A DNA stretch of 64,000 nt from Acanthaster planci (taxonomy: Eukaryota > Echinodermata > Asteroidea > Valvatida > Acanthasteridae), in NCBI RefSeq assembly GCF_001949145.1, contig NW_019091383.1, forward strand, positions 2,067,752 to 2,131,751, read 5' to 3'. A program made the translations under genes and the position numbers. Within the stretch, counting starts at the first letter, position 1; every line of letters begins with the position of its first letter. The notes under the pieces were generated by a model that saw only the letters and a list, made by a program, of their open reading frames with translations, had not been told where the DNA came from and did not search any database. This document shows positions 22,623-35,034 of this stretch, in pieces.

Positions 22623-25600
22623 ATTAAGTTCACACTGTTGTCTGCAGTGGTGTTATTTCACCCATTCTCTCCCTGTTCGAAAAAGCAAAAACAAAGCAAA
22701 TACGAAAAATAAAGAAAAAGAGGAAAAATGAAACAGTGGAAGGTAGATGCCTGTATACAACCGATAAAATCAGTTTTCACTCAGAACCATCAGGGTCTAT
22801 CATCGTGCCGCGCGCCCCAGCGTCAAATTTATGTGCAACTCCTACAGCCGGTGAAAAATTCCGATCCAGAAGCCCCGGGAGGATGGAGCACATAATTCCC
22901 AACACCTTTTTGACCGAGTTTGAGCTATTAAATCACTCCAACACACTTTTCGTGCTGAGAAAAAGACAAATGTTGAGATTTTTTTCCGAAATTCCTAACA
23001 ACTAATCTGTATTCAGTGCCAAAATAGAGAGAAAAAGTACAAAACCTTCAGCCTATAAAATGCTTTATTTTGATTTCAGGTTGTGGTGCTATAAGATATA
23101 AGAGGCCTACATCTGTGATACATCCGTGTCATTAACAGCGCCCTCCTAGTATCATGTGGTGTACAGAAACCCCTCCCCCCGCCTTTTCAAATTTTCAGGG
23201 CAATGTTATGATTAAGTCATTACCATTACCGGTCCACGGCACAGATTTTATACCACGGATAAAATAACCGGCCCCTCCTCCGGTATAAGGCTACTAATTT
23301 CTATGATATTTTTTCTTTTGTTTTTTGTTTTCTTTCTTTGTTTCTATGAAGCAATAATTTGGAAGCGTTTATCCGCCCAGTTAAGCCAGAAAGAAAGTGT
23401 GATTAGCTGGTCGTTTATTGAAGCCATGCTTAGACACCATACCACTGTATCTGGCAGCACTATATAGTTCCTGTACTGAAGGCCTTCAGAAGGGTCGGGT
23501 CCAGAAACCCAGATGGTAGGGGATTATCAATTAGCCTATCAAATCATGGGAGGGAGGACAAATCAAACCTAGACCAATAAAAACAGCCCACGCAAAAGTG
23601 TCATTCATAGGCACAAATGAAGTCCTCTTTGAAACCAGTAGTTTGAGGTAAAAAAAAGTCTTTTCACATAGGCCTACTGAATTTTTCTACAGGCATTCCA
23701 AGTTTCGAAAACGAGCGGATGGGAAGCAAAGATCTCAGGGGTCTGGCCCCGGCAATTGATCAATAGTAATAGGTTCATTGGAGGGAATTTTTCTCATTGT
23801 TTCACAATTCATGTGCCTATTTGGAAGAGGCAAAGGAATCTCCCCAACCTACCTCTATAAGCCTTTCATACTCCCAAATTAAAGCTGAAGATGAGAACTC
23901 GATCGATATTCAACAGGGCCACCAAGCGGTAGACATCAATCCGCCGTACAAACAATCAACTTGGACGACCAATCCACTGCTGTCATGTTTCTCGCTTCGT
24001 TCACTGCATGCTCTAGTAATCAGATTCTTGCGACCTAATGCTTTTTCTAAGAATCCAATTGCCGATCAAGCTGATAAAATTACTAATAACTCTACTACCA
24101 CTTAAGCAGATTAGGTCCGTATAGTTTACGCCTGACGATGGCGTTCACCAGTTGATACTCGTGAAGCGAAGAGTCGTTGCTTTTTTTTCATTTTTGGATA
24201 AACAAACCACAGATCTACTGAAACACCTGACATTTCTAAAAGTTTCACTTTAGATAGCATTTCATTTTGTTTGCTGGGTCTACATGACCGCAAAAAGTGC
24301 GTGTCTTTGGCGTTAAATTAATTGACAAATGCAAATGTAAACGGGAAATTATTGCAATTAGTGTTAATTTGTGGCAGGGGCGTGATGGGGGTGGGAGAGG
24401 TTGGAGAAAGGCGAGGAACGCGGCTAAAAAGTGAAAAACAAACATTATCTTAAGCAACTCCTTTGAATAAAATGAGTGGGTACATTGTGTCTCTCATCTA
24501 TGGAAACTGAGTTGTGCCTGAAAAAATGAATCATGAACTTTCAAAACCCATTAAGAAAATTATACGTTTCGCTGTTTAAGTTTGCGAAAACGTTTACAAA
24601 GAAAAGCCCACACAATCCAACTACCCACTGCAGACTGTTCATAAATGAGGCTTTACACCGAAATGCCAACATTTGATAAGTGGAATACATTATCGTATTA
24701 TGTGATCTATACCTGCGTTGCAATGTAATAACTGAAGCTCAACGCCATTAATACGTTGAAGTTACCGGTTTTCCAGGAATTTAACAAATAATCAACGCTG
24801 TCAATTTGTAGGGGAAACAGTTTCCAACCCCATCTTTTCAGACAGGAAACAAACGAAGCAAAAACGTACCATCCAATATTCCAATCAAGGATATTCACTA
24901 CCCCACGCGCACGCAAAAGCCACGCAAGCCAGCTCGACCGACCTACTTTCCCCTCTTTTGAATTTAACTTAAAAAACTTACTGGCCCGGTTTTTACGGAT
25001 TTTGGTTTGCATTAATATCGCTTTAAGTTTTGCTGTGAGAGAAAGTTCTCTTTTTTTTCGTCCCTGATCAGAGGCGTAAATCCGTGCCAACGAGTGGAAT
25101 GGGGGAGGTGAAGGGACTCATTCCATGCACTAGAGGGCGCTGCTCAAGACACAGACGTGTATGTCTGTAATCTGTTTTACACCAGACTATGCACTTGTGG
25201 TTTTTACATTTGTTGTTTATCATTTTGGCTGTTGGAAAAATCTACACGACTTCAAAGCACACCTCTGTGTTCCTCGCCACCAAATAGAAAGAGATGGTTT
25301 GTGGTTAACCACCCGCCCCTCATCAAAACAAGAGGGGGCCGGGATATATGCCCATGGTCCAACAGATGGCGGGACGAGTCCTCGGGCCTCGCTTGTTGGG
25401 GGTTGGGGGAAACACGACACCAACTTAATTTCACCATGGGGACCCCTGATGTATGTCGACACACTCTTCTTAAACCTTTGAAACAATCTACACCAACGGG
25501 AGAATCCTATTTGGAAACGGCAATCGTTCCCGATTATGTGAACTGAGCGTCAAGATGCTTTACACTCTGACAAGACTAAAGATGTGTTAAACTCCAGCTA

Positions 25601-26638
25601 GCATTTGGCCAAGGCTTTCATGGCTTATCGGGCATCAGACAGAGACGCGAAGCTGCAAAACTGCAGAAAGGCTTGAGCGGAGACTATGTGAGTCTGAGTG
25701 GCGAGACGTTGACTCCTCCACTTGCACCCACTGTAGTGGTCTCCGTTCCAGTCGTTACCGGACCACGCAGTCTCACTGTCCTGTTTAATTGCCGGCCAAG
25801 TCACGAAGTCCCTGGCTAAAGGCTAAAACATCGCAAGCTAGCTAGCCCAGCCTAGGACGAGACGTGACAGATCGACCTCCAGCTTCCCAGCCAAAAAGCC
25901 TTTTGCGAATAAATTCTAGTACACTGCAATCTTTAAATTCATGTGAACTTAATTTGAATTCTAAAGACACTGTTGCTATACCTCGTGATACGCCTTGAAC
26001 AAATACATTTATTTCAATGGAGAAGAGGGGAACAGGAAGTCCGTACCAGAAATGGTGTACGTCGCTATTATGTTCAAAAGCTTGCCCCTAATCACGAGGT
26101 ACCGGCAAAGCACGAGTGTCTTTAGTCTGGGGAATTCAAATGGTCGTGTTTATATGTAATCAGATAAGTCAGTGTATGAGTCAGTGTATTCATTCTTAAC
26201 TCGTAAAAGGCTTATTCAGTAATAACGGGGAGAATTCGCAGGGAGGGGAAGGTCGTGGATACGGGTTCTGCCCAGGAAATCTCTCAGGAGGTTACAGTAC
26301 ACCTCTAAAATTATATTTATAGGCGCATTTTACTGGAAGAAAAGTTACAGTTTTAGCTAACAATAATTATCAATACGAGCTTCACAAGGAATGCAACATC
26401 CCCTTCAAAGGCGCATCCATGTGTTGAGTCCTTTTGGGGGAGGAGGCAGACTAATCGGTATATTTTGTCAAGGTCGACTGTCCATTTGCATCCGTAAAAG
26501 AATCCTTCTCCCCAACCAACCCCTGAAAGGTGCCAGGTATCATTTCCTAAAGTGTTGGTGCTTTCAATAGACCGACTGCGAATGTTAAATCACGTGACCT
26601 ATAGTGGGTATTAACCCCATAGCAACGTGTGCTTTGAG
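22623..26638. other. Intergenic, no supported gene
   Basis: Mixed unique-looking sequence. Open frames of up to 129 codons overlap on both strands near 24707-25546 without protein character. One CTCF-like word lies at 25127. Confidence 0.55.
25127..25140 (+). promoter_or_regulatory. CTCF-like motif
   Basis: GCACTAGAGGGCGC matches 13 of 14 positions of the CTCF core CCASYAGRKGGCRS, in the same orientation as the site at 15451. It stands in unannotated sequence about 5 kb upstream of the FN3K start. Motif evidence only. Confidence 0.3.
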
Positions 26639-27194
26639 CAGTGTTGGAGTACTCGTACTTGAACTCGAACTCGAGTACAACTCGAGTACCAATAAGTACT
26701 TAGCCCGTACTTGGTCGTAAGCACTCGAAAAAAATACTCGACACGTACTCGTAATTTTGTACTCAAATTCGTCCCTAAACTCGACAAACTGTACTCGGTT
26801 AACTCGATCCCAGTCGCACAGTACTTGAGAAAAGTTGGGATTTTTTAGTAATAAGTTTTCGATACTAAACATTGACCAAACATTTCACATAATGTAAGCT
26901 ACACGTTACAAGTCACGCAGTGTTTTCTATCTACATCGAGTATTTGTGAATGGTTGGCACGTGGCAGCGCTTGCAGTATCGCTGGTGTACATAAATACAA
27001 ATTTCCATTATGCTTTTAGTTTTACAATGTACTCAGATGTAGTCAATTATCTTTGTACTGGTACTCGGCCCGTCTGAAAATCTCAAACTCGCTCGGATTT
27101 TTGGCCCAAGACTTGATAAAAAAGTATTTGGCCTTGGCACTGTGTGAACTCGGAAAACTCGGTACTCTAGTTTTGGTACTCGACCACATCACTG
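26639..27194. mobile_element. hAT-like MITE with GTACTCG subterminal boxes
   Basis: The ends are CAGTGTTGGAGTACTCGTAC on the left and, on the complement of the right end, CAGTGATGTGGTCGAGTACC. The CAGTG start is typical of hAT transposons. Both halves are filled with GTACTCG or CGAGTAC words in both orientations, like subterminal transposase-binding boxes. The 556 bp have no transposase. The adjacent 8-mers (GCTTTGAG and GTGTGTTG) do not match, so a target duplication is not shown. Confidence 0.72.
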
Positions 27195-30100
27195 GTGTGT
27201 TGTTTAGCTAAGTTACGGTATTGTACCAGCGCATTAGTAGTCTGAGTACGGTACCTACCATCGGCTTTATTTTTTTGGTAAATGATACCAGGTATTGCTT
27301 TTGCTGGACGCCTTGTTTGTCGATATTTAATGCCCACTACAGGTCAAGTGACTTAGCTGGCGCAATCGGTCTATTCCTCAAAACATGGCAAAGCTCCGCC
27401 CCCGCCCCCGCTCCCTGCTGAGGAAACTGCACCTTCGATACCTCCTTTGAAACATTTATGTGATTGGTCTTATTCGAACCGGCAGAGTCATTCACAGAAG
27501 TTGACGGTACTTGTTATGAAACAAGGTTTCATAATGGCACAGCGTTCCCAGTATTCCCCCGCATTCTTCACTTTAATAGCGATATTTGAAGAGAACGAAA
27601 TAAGTTACGTGCCGCAGACAACTTGCGATCTTTCAGACTCATAACATTTTGGTGGTCTTTTTCGGTGAGTTTCGGAAATGTCTGGCACCCACGTCTGTTT
27701 TATATGAACTCATGTTTAATCGCCTTCACCGAATGCACATAGAACTTAAGTGCATGTTAGGTCAGTCTTTGTGACAACCAATGAGATAATAATATTGACC
27801 TAATATGATATACATGAAAAGGACAAACCTTTGCACGTGGAATAGGTAAATAAACATTTAAAACTGAAAATACTGCAAAGACCAGACAGTTGGAAAAGAC
27901 AACTTCACACTGAATACATTGAGACTAGACGGCCCATAAACAACATTCAGACAAACAGTGTTTCGTATTCAGCTTTTTCTCCTCCTCAAGAATTTGGCGC
28001 GAGATGCTCCTTAAATGGCGCAATCTGTAGCAAGCTCCGGTCGGAGGAGTAGACATCTTCAGGACGCGAACTCGTGAATACGGAAAGCGTAGAGATGTGT
28101 CAAAGGAATTACTCGCCGGCCCTACCATCGCGAGATCCATGAATGACAATTATGCCGTACCCCTCTTCACGCTAAATCTCCTTGACATTTTACGCTTTCC
28201 TGTCCACCGCGCCTCCTATTCATGTGCCAAAAAGCATTTCAGGTAGTTCGGCTTGTATCCTCGCAGAGAAACGGATACATAAAGTACTGTATATTTATAA
28301 ACAACACGAGACGAGAAAGAGCAAGATATAATGTCACAATTCACCCGATAAAAAGAATTACCATCAAACAAACAACCATAACAACTGCTACAGCAGCATC
28401 ACTAACAACAACAGGAAAACAACAACATTTAGTAAAAATTTATCACGAATAAATATATCCCAAGCAAAACACAAAACATAGACGACATCAGAAGAAAAAA
28501 CACCCCCCCCCCAAAAAAAAAAGATCGATAAAAGAAACATGCATACAAATTGAAAAAAAGAGCTAATTGATATAAACAACAATGAACTAAACTAATATAA
28601 AACCATCTAGTGGGAAATTCAAACTTCATAATATATCTGTAGACTGACTTTACACCACAAAGGTTTGTTGAAAATAGAGGAATGTGGGTTCAGGGTTTTT
28701 GGCCCAATCATATGTAATTCTGTTCGATCACCCTCTTCAGTTCCCGCCAATTTATGAAAAAAAGGTTCCTGTATATTGCACCAGTAGACAACCGCCGCTG
28801 TTTTAATCAGCTATCTTCAATACGTATAGCTACGTCACGGCTAAAAAAGCCAGCAGTCAGCTTTTTGATTTCTGCGCCCCCCATCTCTTTGAACTCACGC
28901 TCTCTTACAGCTAACGAGAATTCATGACTGTGAATGGTCGAATTGTACCCCTAGCCAAGTCATGTGTTGACATCAATGCATTTACCACGGAGGCCCCTTT
29001 TAAGCCAGGTCTGCCCAGTCGGGCGAAATAGGCCTCAAGTGGGGAGACTGAATTCCTCCCTATTCTTTCGCATTACCTTCCGTATTTTTTCGCATTAGTG
29101 TCGCGATCGCGTCCTGACTTGAAAATCCCGTTTGCGGAAGCAATCAATACATCAAGTCTACTTTCAGTGATAACATGATGTGGAGTATTGGACGAGCGCC
29201 AATGTGTAGGTGACTGTCATTCAAAAAAAAAAAACCAAATTGGAAACGGGCCAAACGTCGGCGCGTCCATTAAGTAGTTGCTCGAAGTATGGAGGGAGGA
29301 AAGAGATAGGGGCAAGGCGGTGCTCCAAGTATTGCAGGTTACTGCGGGTCGCTCTGAACATGTAACCTCTTGGTGTACAGACACAGGGCCATAATTCCTC
29401 TGCATAAAAGGCATGCGGGTAAAAAAAAATTGTGAAACAGACATAGATCATTTTGGACCGGCGTCATGTTTTTAAGAAAAAAACTCTCTGCTAAAAACCT
29501 GTCTCGTGCAACAAGGAATGGTATCGATTTGGTAACGGAGCATTCTGACCCAAACCTTTTGAAATCACTGTAAACTGATATAATGTACATCGATTTACAG
29601 TGAACAGGAACTTGCACAGCATATTTTATACATCCATATATTGTAATCAATACCGCTATCATTGTGAACAATGTTTTTATTATTGCAATTATTGCAAGTT
29701 ATTTCTACCAACCTTCTGAATCTTCTACAAACTGTTTGTGCATTTTAGGTTGTATACAAAGCACATGGGAGGAGGCATCATGCTTATAGAGGCTACGACA
29801 AAAAACTGGGACGTACGAAAATATGGGTTGTAAATCCCCTGTATAATTTTAATACTCCAACAGCCACGAGCAGACAAGATATGTTTTGGAAAGATGTCCT
29901 TAATGCATAGTTTTAAAATGACAATTTTGCTGCACAGCTTATCAACATAGGTGCGAACGCTTATAAAGCACAATGAATTGATGCTAACATTTTTAGCAAA
30001 GCAGGGCCTTTGGAGCACTTTGGCGTTTGGACCTACCGAGTACTTCATCCACCACTGTCTCCAGGATGCCCCTGCCACGCTAGAATAAGTTAACTTCGCC

Positions 30101-31665
30101 GAAAGTGTCAAGTTCTTTGAAGGACGTGGTATTACGTGAATGCCACAACACGCGAGCGTTGGCTTTTTAAAGTTCATGGCGGAGGGGGGGGGGACATGAA
30201 ATGCCATATCTGACACAGGTATCTGGAACATTTCAGCCCTGTAGGTCTTCCTTTTCTGAGAAATTTGGTGCGTGTATGCGTAGGGGGTTCTAAGTTAAGA
30301 TTAATTCTTGTAATAGACGAGCCGTTAAATGAAAGGAAGCTTATTAGCCAACCGATCCGACCAACTCTTTATTATAAAATGTGGTTCTGCCTTCCTGTCT
30401 TAGAAAGAGGTTATTTGCAATATCAAAGCCATTTTAGGCATAAATACAAAATAAGATGAAAGCAATTGTACCTAGAAAGTTTCATTTGATATCAGCTTCC
30501 TGTTTCCGCAAGACGTCTGGGTATTTTTTTATATCTTCAAGCCATTTTTATCACATCAATAAAGATGAACGAATCAGCCATGAAAATGTGCAATTCTGAT
30601 TTTAACATAACAATGGCCCTAATTACTTTATGGGATTTGACGAGAACAAGCCCTGATTTTATGCATGACTGCATGGGAAATTGCAACCATTCAACAAAAG
30701 TCCCTCAGAATGGTCGTCCAGCCACAGATGAACACGTAGTATAAGAAGAAATATTTTTTCAAAACCTCGTAAAAGGAATAAATTGTCCTTAGATATTTTT
30801 TAAAGGAAAAAAGTTTTCAATCATTCATGGAAAAGTTTCCATTTTTTTTTCTTTTGCAGGCCAGTTTTAAAATTCGATGTCGAAGGCACTGCGTCATAAT
30901 TCTTCCAAAGGGAACCATCCATTAGATAACGGTAAACGATAATGGACGAAAATTGAAATCTCGGTTTAGCTTCGTGCAGCTCATGAACACAGAACTCTTC
31001 TAAGCACGAAAACGATTTCTATTAAAAGCGGGTTTAACGTGGGTTACCATGCAGAAAACTAATGTAGGATGGTGTGAACTGCAAGCAACTGGTCTTTCAA
31101 CTTCCTGATGTTTTTAAAACTTCTTCATGTCTGCATACCCACTGCTGTTAATAAACGAGGCTTTTACAATAAAATACCACAGTAGGAAGTGTGCTGGCTA
31201 TACGTTATAAGCGTTGGGTTGTCCAACAACCCAATTTTTTTTTTTTGCTAGTAGATTTTTGATGTTATGGAGTCGCTACATCCACTTTCAAAAATCCCCA
31301 TTCTACCAGCAGAAACTTGAATTTTAAGTTGACTCCTTACACATAGCGTTTCTGACAGCGCTTATTATCAAAGTGAGCGTGCGCAGGATTTGTGCCTAAA
31401 AACAGCATTAGCAGGCGGGTGTCTGAGTTCTTGGCGCGCACTGATTGCAAAATTAGGCGTTGTCTTTGTTGGAGGTGTTTCAGGAAATAGATCAAGAACA
31501 CTTAGATATTTTATGATTAATTTAACATTCGTTATGAAGATTAAGTTTAGAAGCATTTATCTTGTGCCCTGCGTCAGAAATTTTAAAAAATGGTTTGAAA
31601 GGGCAAAACTTTGGGATTTTTTCTTGGTTGTTCACAATGGACTTTTAAAATCAATTAATTAATGA
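27195..31665. other. Intergenic, no supported gene
   Basis: AT-rich, with A-rich simple sequence around 28330-28580. A minus-strand frame of 168 codons at 29725-30231 is the longest in the region; it has no recognisable motif and is not called. A short palindrome TTGGGTTGTCCAACAACCCA lies near 31214. Confidence 0.55.
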
Positions 31666-31926
31666 TTCATAATTATTCTCGCATGCGCATAAATGGAAGC
31701 CCAACTGATTTCTGTCAATGTCGAGTGCTCTGGACGAAAGAAAATTTTATTCTTTATTTTGTACTAAATTAGACCAGGAAGTAAAATTGATGATGATTTA
31801 ACAGCGTTTTCTTAAAAAAATAATGAAAACTTATGAAGAGCCTGAGAGAAAACGTTTAACCCTGTAAATGTTTATGACTCTTTTTTACCTCATGGCCATT
31901 TATGCGCATGCGTGCATAATTATGAA
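31666..31926. mobile_element. Inverted-repeat element with 31 bp ends
   Basis: The left end contains TTCATAATTATTC followed by CGCATGCGCATAAATGG (31666-31696). The complement of the right end (31896-31926) has TTCATAATTATGC followed by CGCATGCGCATAAATGG. About 28 of 31 bases agree. The 261 bp have no coding frame of note. A small MITE is the likely reading; no target duplication is evident. Confidence 0.65.
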
Positions 31927-34565
31927 TTTATTAGGAAAAGGGTCTATTTCCTTATTATTGGCAACAAGTCAGCAGGAACAGGATGATGCAACGTCAACTG
32001 TCCAAAGACTGTTCCATTTTGAACGTAGGGGCGTAGCAGTGGTTGGAAGTTTCTAGTTGTCCACTTTTGAGGCACCATGAGAGAAGGCAACAAAACAATC
32101 CAAATTTCTGCTAGCAGAAAATAGTGTTTTTTGATAACGGATATAATGACTTAAAAAATCCACAAGCCGAAAATGAGAAATTAGGGGTTTCCCATTAATT
32201 TTGGTGTTCCATAGTTGAGGGGCACAAAAGAAGGAAGATAGGGGGCCGGGTGAGTTGGCTTGTGCACAATAGTGGGTCTGGGAAAAAATAAAGGATGTCC
32301 GTGGTTCCAGTCCTTGATGGTGCATTTTCTTTGTCCCATTTTTCATTTTTTAATCGATTCATTTCCCGGTGGAATGCTTATGTGATTTTCTTTTCAATCA
32401 ACAGGCTAGAAATGCAATGTCCTGGTTTATGATTCAAGCTAACAGTCCAACCACATCACCCGTTGTCTAGCCAATGCGGAAAGCCGATTTGCGATATCCC
32501 ATACCTATTTGGGATTTTGAATTTTCAGCGCCAACGTTATAATTTCCAACCTTACATCGCGATCTCCTTTCGACTGAAAATAAGAAATATAATCAAAATA
32601 AGACGCATAACAAATTTATGACTGCAATTCGTCTTCCCGTCAAATGAAGATTTAATGAGAGAAGGACGGTTGCATTTAATTAAGCAGCGCTGGAACGACG
32701 GAAACTACAGCTCGAGGACTTGATGAGCAGGTCGTAACAATTCACGTCGACAGAGGAATCAATTAATTTGGCACCGACATTAATCAGACAAAACAATTCT
32801 GCCCACTTCCACAGAAAATAACGACCGTTATAAGATCGTTATACGGATATCCGGGGTGATGGCAATTTCGCTTGATAACAACGTGTTCCTAAATTATTTA
32901 CTTTCTCTTTGTTAAACCAAACCCGTGCACGTGGAATCAGCCGAGCGCTGCTCCGGCTACAAGAACTGCATGTGAAAAAGTATGGTCGCTTTGTGCTTCC
33001 GCGTGAGTCGCGAATACTTCCATGATATTTTTCATAGGAATGTGACGTCAGGGCTGATGGCACAACTCGAGCGAAGCAAGCTTGCGTGACATTTGTACTG
33101 ATGTTTGGAGCGTCAAACTAAAATGTCCCAGAAAGATAAAAATGCCCTTCAAGGCTTTTTTTATTTTGCAAATGGCATATTGTGGTCGCAGTTTTAACAA
33201 AAGCTGCACCTTTGCATCTAATTTGAGTGTCAACTACTGATTAACTGTCGTTACCAGTGCATGATAGGACTGGTTGAAAGGAATGATGGAACAGGGAAAT
33301 CCCTCACCCACCAATCCAGTAGCACTGACACAACATGTACATTTATTAACTTTCATGAAAGCTGCTTGTCGAGTAATACCTGACAAACACATACACCACG
33401 TGCCCCCAAATAACACGGAATCATAGAGTGATTTCACATTGGCGCCGTCTGCGCATATCTTCATCAAAACTGAAGCTCTGTGTGTTGAACTTCGTCGCGC
33501 GCGCCAGCGGAGGCCACACAGTACATAGAGTATCCGGTTCGTAAGTGTGACGCCACTTCAGTTTAAACCACGCCCACTGCATTAGATACACGACCATCGC
33601 TGGTACGTTAGTTCGCGGTCAATTGTTGTCATTTGCAGCCTGAAAAGTCTGAATTTAACATACCTTTATGTATTTGGTGTCTTGACTCCTTACTTTCAGT
33701 CGTCTGATTGTATTAAGAATTGAAGCTGACACATACAGCCTCATTTTCAAACGCGGAAGGGCGCAGATCGACACTAAAAGCGTCGTATTGGGATCCATCT
33801 ATAAGGTCAGCGTTACCCCGTCATTTGGATCGTTCTCAAGAGTTCTGATTATTGTCCCCTCCCGCTGCTAGACAAAATACATTTCACGCGCGCTCCCGAC
33901 CTGCGCACCACCGTACCGTTCGTAGTATCGTCAGATTAAGTCGTCCAAGAAGCGATGACTTTAATACTTGAATGACTCCAGAAACTGTGGTATTTAATCT
34001 TAACTATAATATAGTTAACCTTTCAGAGTACAGGTAACTTAATGTAGATACTATACATTACCGCAACATAGCAAATGCTGTACTTTGCTTATTCGTTTTC
34101 TTGTGCATTGTTTCAGCGCTGGTATCCACCGCTCATAAAGTTTAACGCAACTCAAACGAAGAAAACCCTTACGAATTTCCTTTTTAAAAGTTGTAAACAT
34201 TGCTATAAATAAAAGAGGTCTGAAATGAAGAAAAACATCTGGTTTGGGTGAAGTAGAGACGGCCAGAATTTGGCATGGCATTGTGGGTGCTATATTTCAG
34301 GCATAGCCTGATTGTTCAGGTTTCAGTGTGGCTTCATTTTGTTCAAAGAGCTACATGCTTGTCACAGTGTTCGCTTGCCAGTGAAAAGATTACATGCACG
34401 TGCTGGTCACTTCTTGGCTACCCAACCGATCTTTCTCCCTGGACTAAGTGCATTTGGGGTGACATGCGAACACTACATTAGTTTGTCAATTTTCCGCGCG
34501 TGCGCACGTGGAATGAGGGCTCATACGTTGTGGGAAATAACACGCGTATACAGGCGCCTTTCCAT
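31927..34565. other. Intergenic, no supported gene
   Basis: No open frame above 100 codons and no clear repeat. The sequence around 33480-33900 is somewhat richer in CpG and GCGC words than its surroundings. Confidence 0.55.
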
Positions 34566-34883
34566 GGTTGTGTTCGATCAGCTTCCCTGAATACACCAGT
34601 GTTACACGCAAGGGAAGCCTCGAAATGAGGGTAATCGAACGCTGCAGTGTACTCGCCAAGGCATTCTGGGAAAAAGGTCAAATCCCCGCCACGTTCCATC
34701 ATGTACGTCCATGCACGAACAGTCCATCCGTGACGTCATTACACTCGGGCAGCCTCCAGAGACCCGATCACCAGCCGGGGTAGTAGTGGCTGACACCAGG
34801 GCAGGCACGAGGATCACGTGATGGCTAAACGAACGCTCTCGTGTAAGTTTGACTTACACGTGTAAGCTAATCGAACGCACCCC
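34566..34883. mobile_element. MITE with GTTCGATNAGCTT ends
   Basis: The left end GGTTGTGTTCGATCAGCTT and the complement of the right end, GGGTGCGTTCGATTAGCTT, match with a few substitutions. Further AATCGAACGC-type words near 34634 and 34826, and a GCTTCCCT / AGGGAAGC pair at 34581-34612, suggest a fold-back within a fold-back. The element is 318 bp without coding capacity. Superfamily not assigned. Confidence 0.6.
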
Positions 34884-34977
34884 ATATGTACTTTTTTGGT
34901 GCGTTGCGTACACGATGCGTTTGTGCGTTTCACTTTCACGGACACAAAAGTCGATTCCATTAACATAGCACACGTGT

Positions 34978-35034
34978 GCGTTGCATTTGGCCGTCAAAAT
35001 CACCCTGGGAGCGATTTTGACGGATACGCAACGC
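34978..35034. repeat. Hairpin with 24-base arms
   Basis: GCGTTGC followed after six bases by CCGTCAAAATC (34978-35001) is mirrored by GATTTTGACGG then GCAACGC (35013-35034), around an 11-base loop. Directly next to it, CAACGCTTGGCGCAAGCGTTG forms another 8-base stem. It may be the inner part of a decayed inverted-repeat element, or a structured RNA if transcribed. Confidence 0.65.

Noticed and set aside
24707-25090. 127-codon minus-strand frame rich in Lys and Trp
   Set aside because: No domain, no splice-linked neighbours, and composition in line with AT-rich DNA.
29725-30231. 168-codon minus-strand open frame
   Set aside because: The longest frame in its region, but its composition is scattered with Cys, Ser and Ile, there is no recognisable motif, and no neighbouring exon or promoter supports it.
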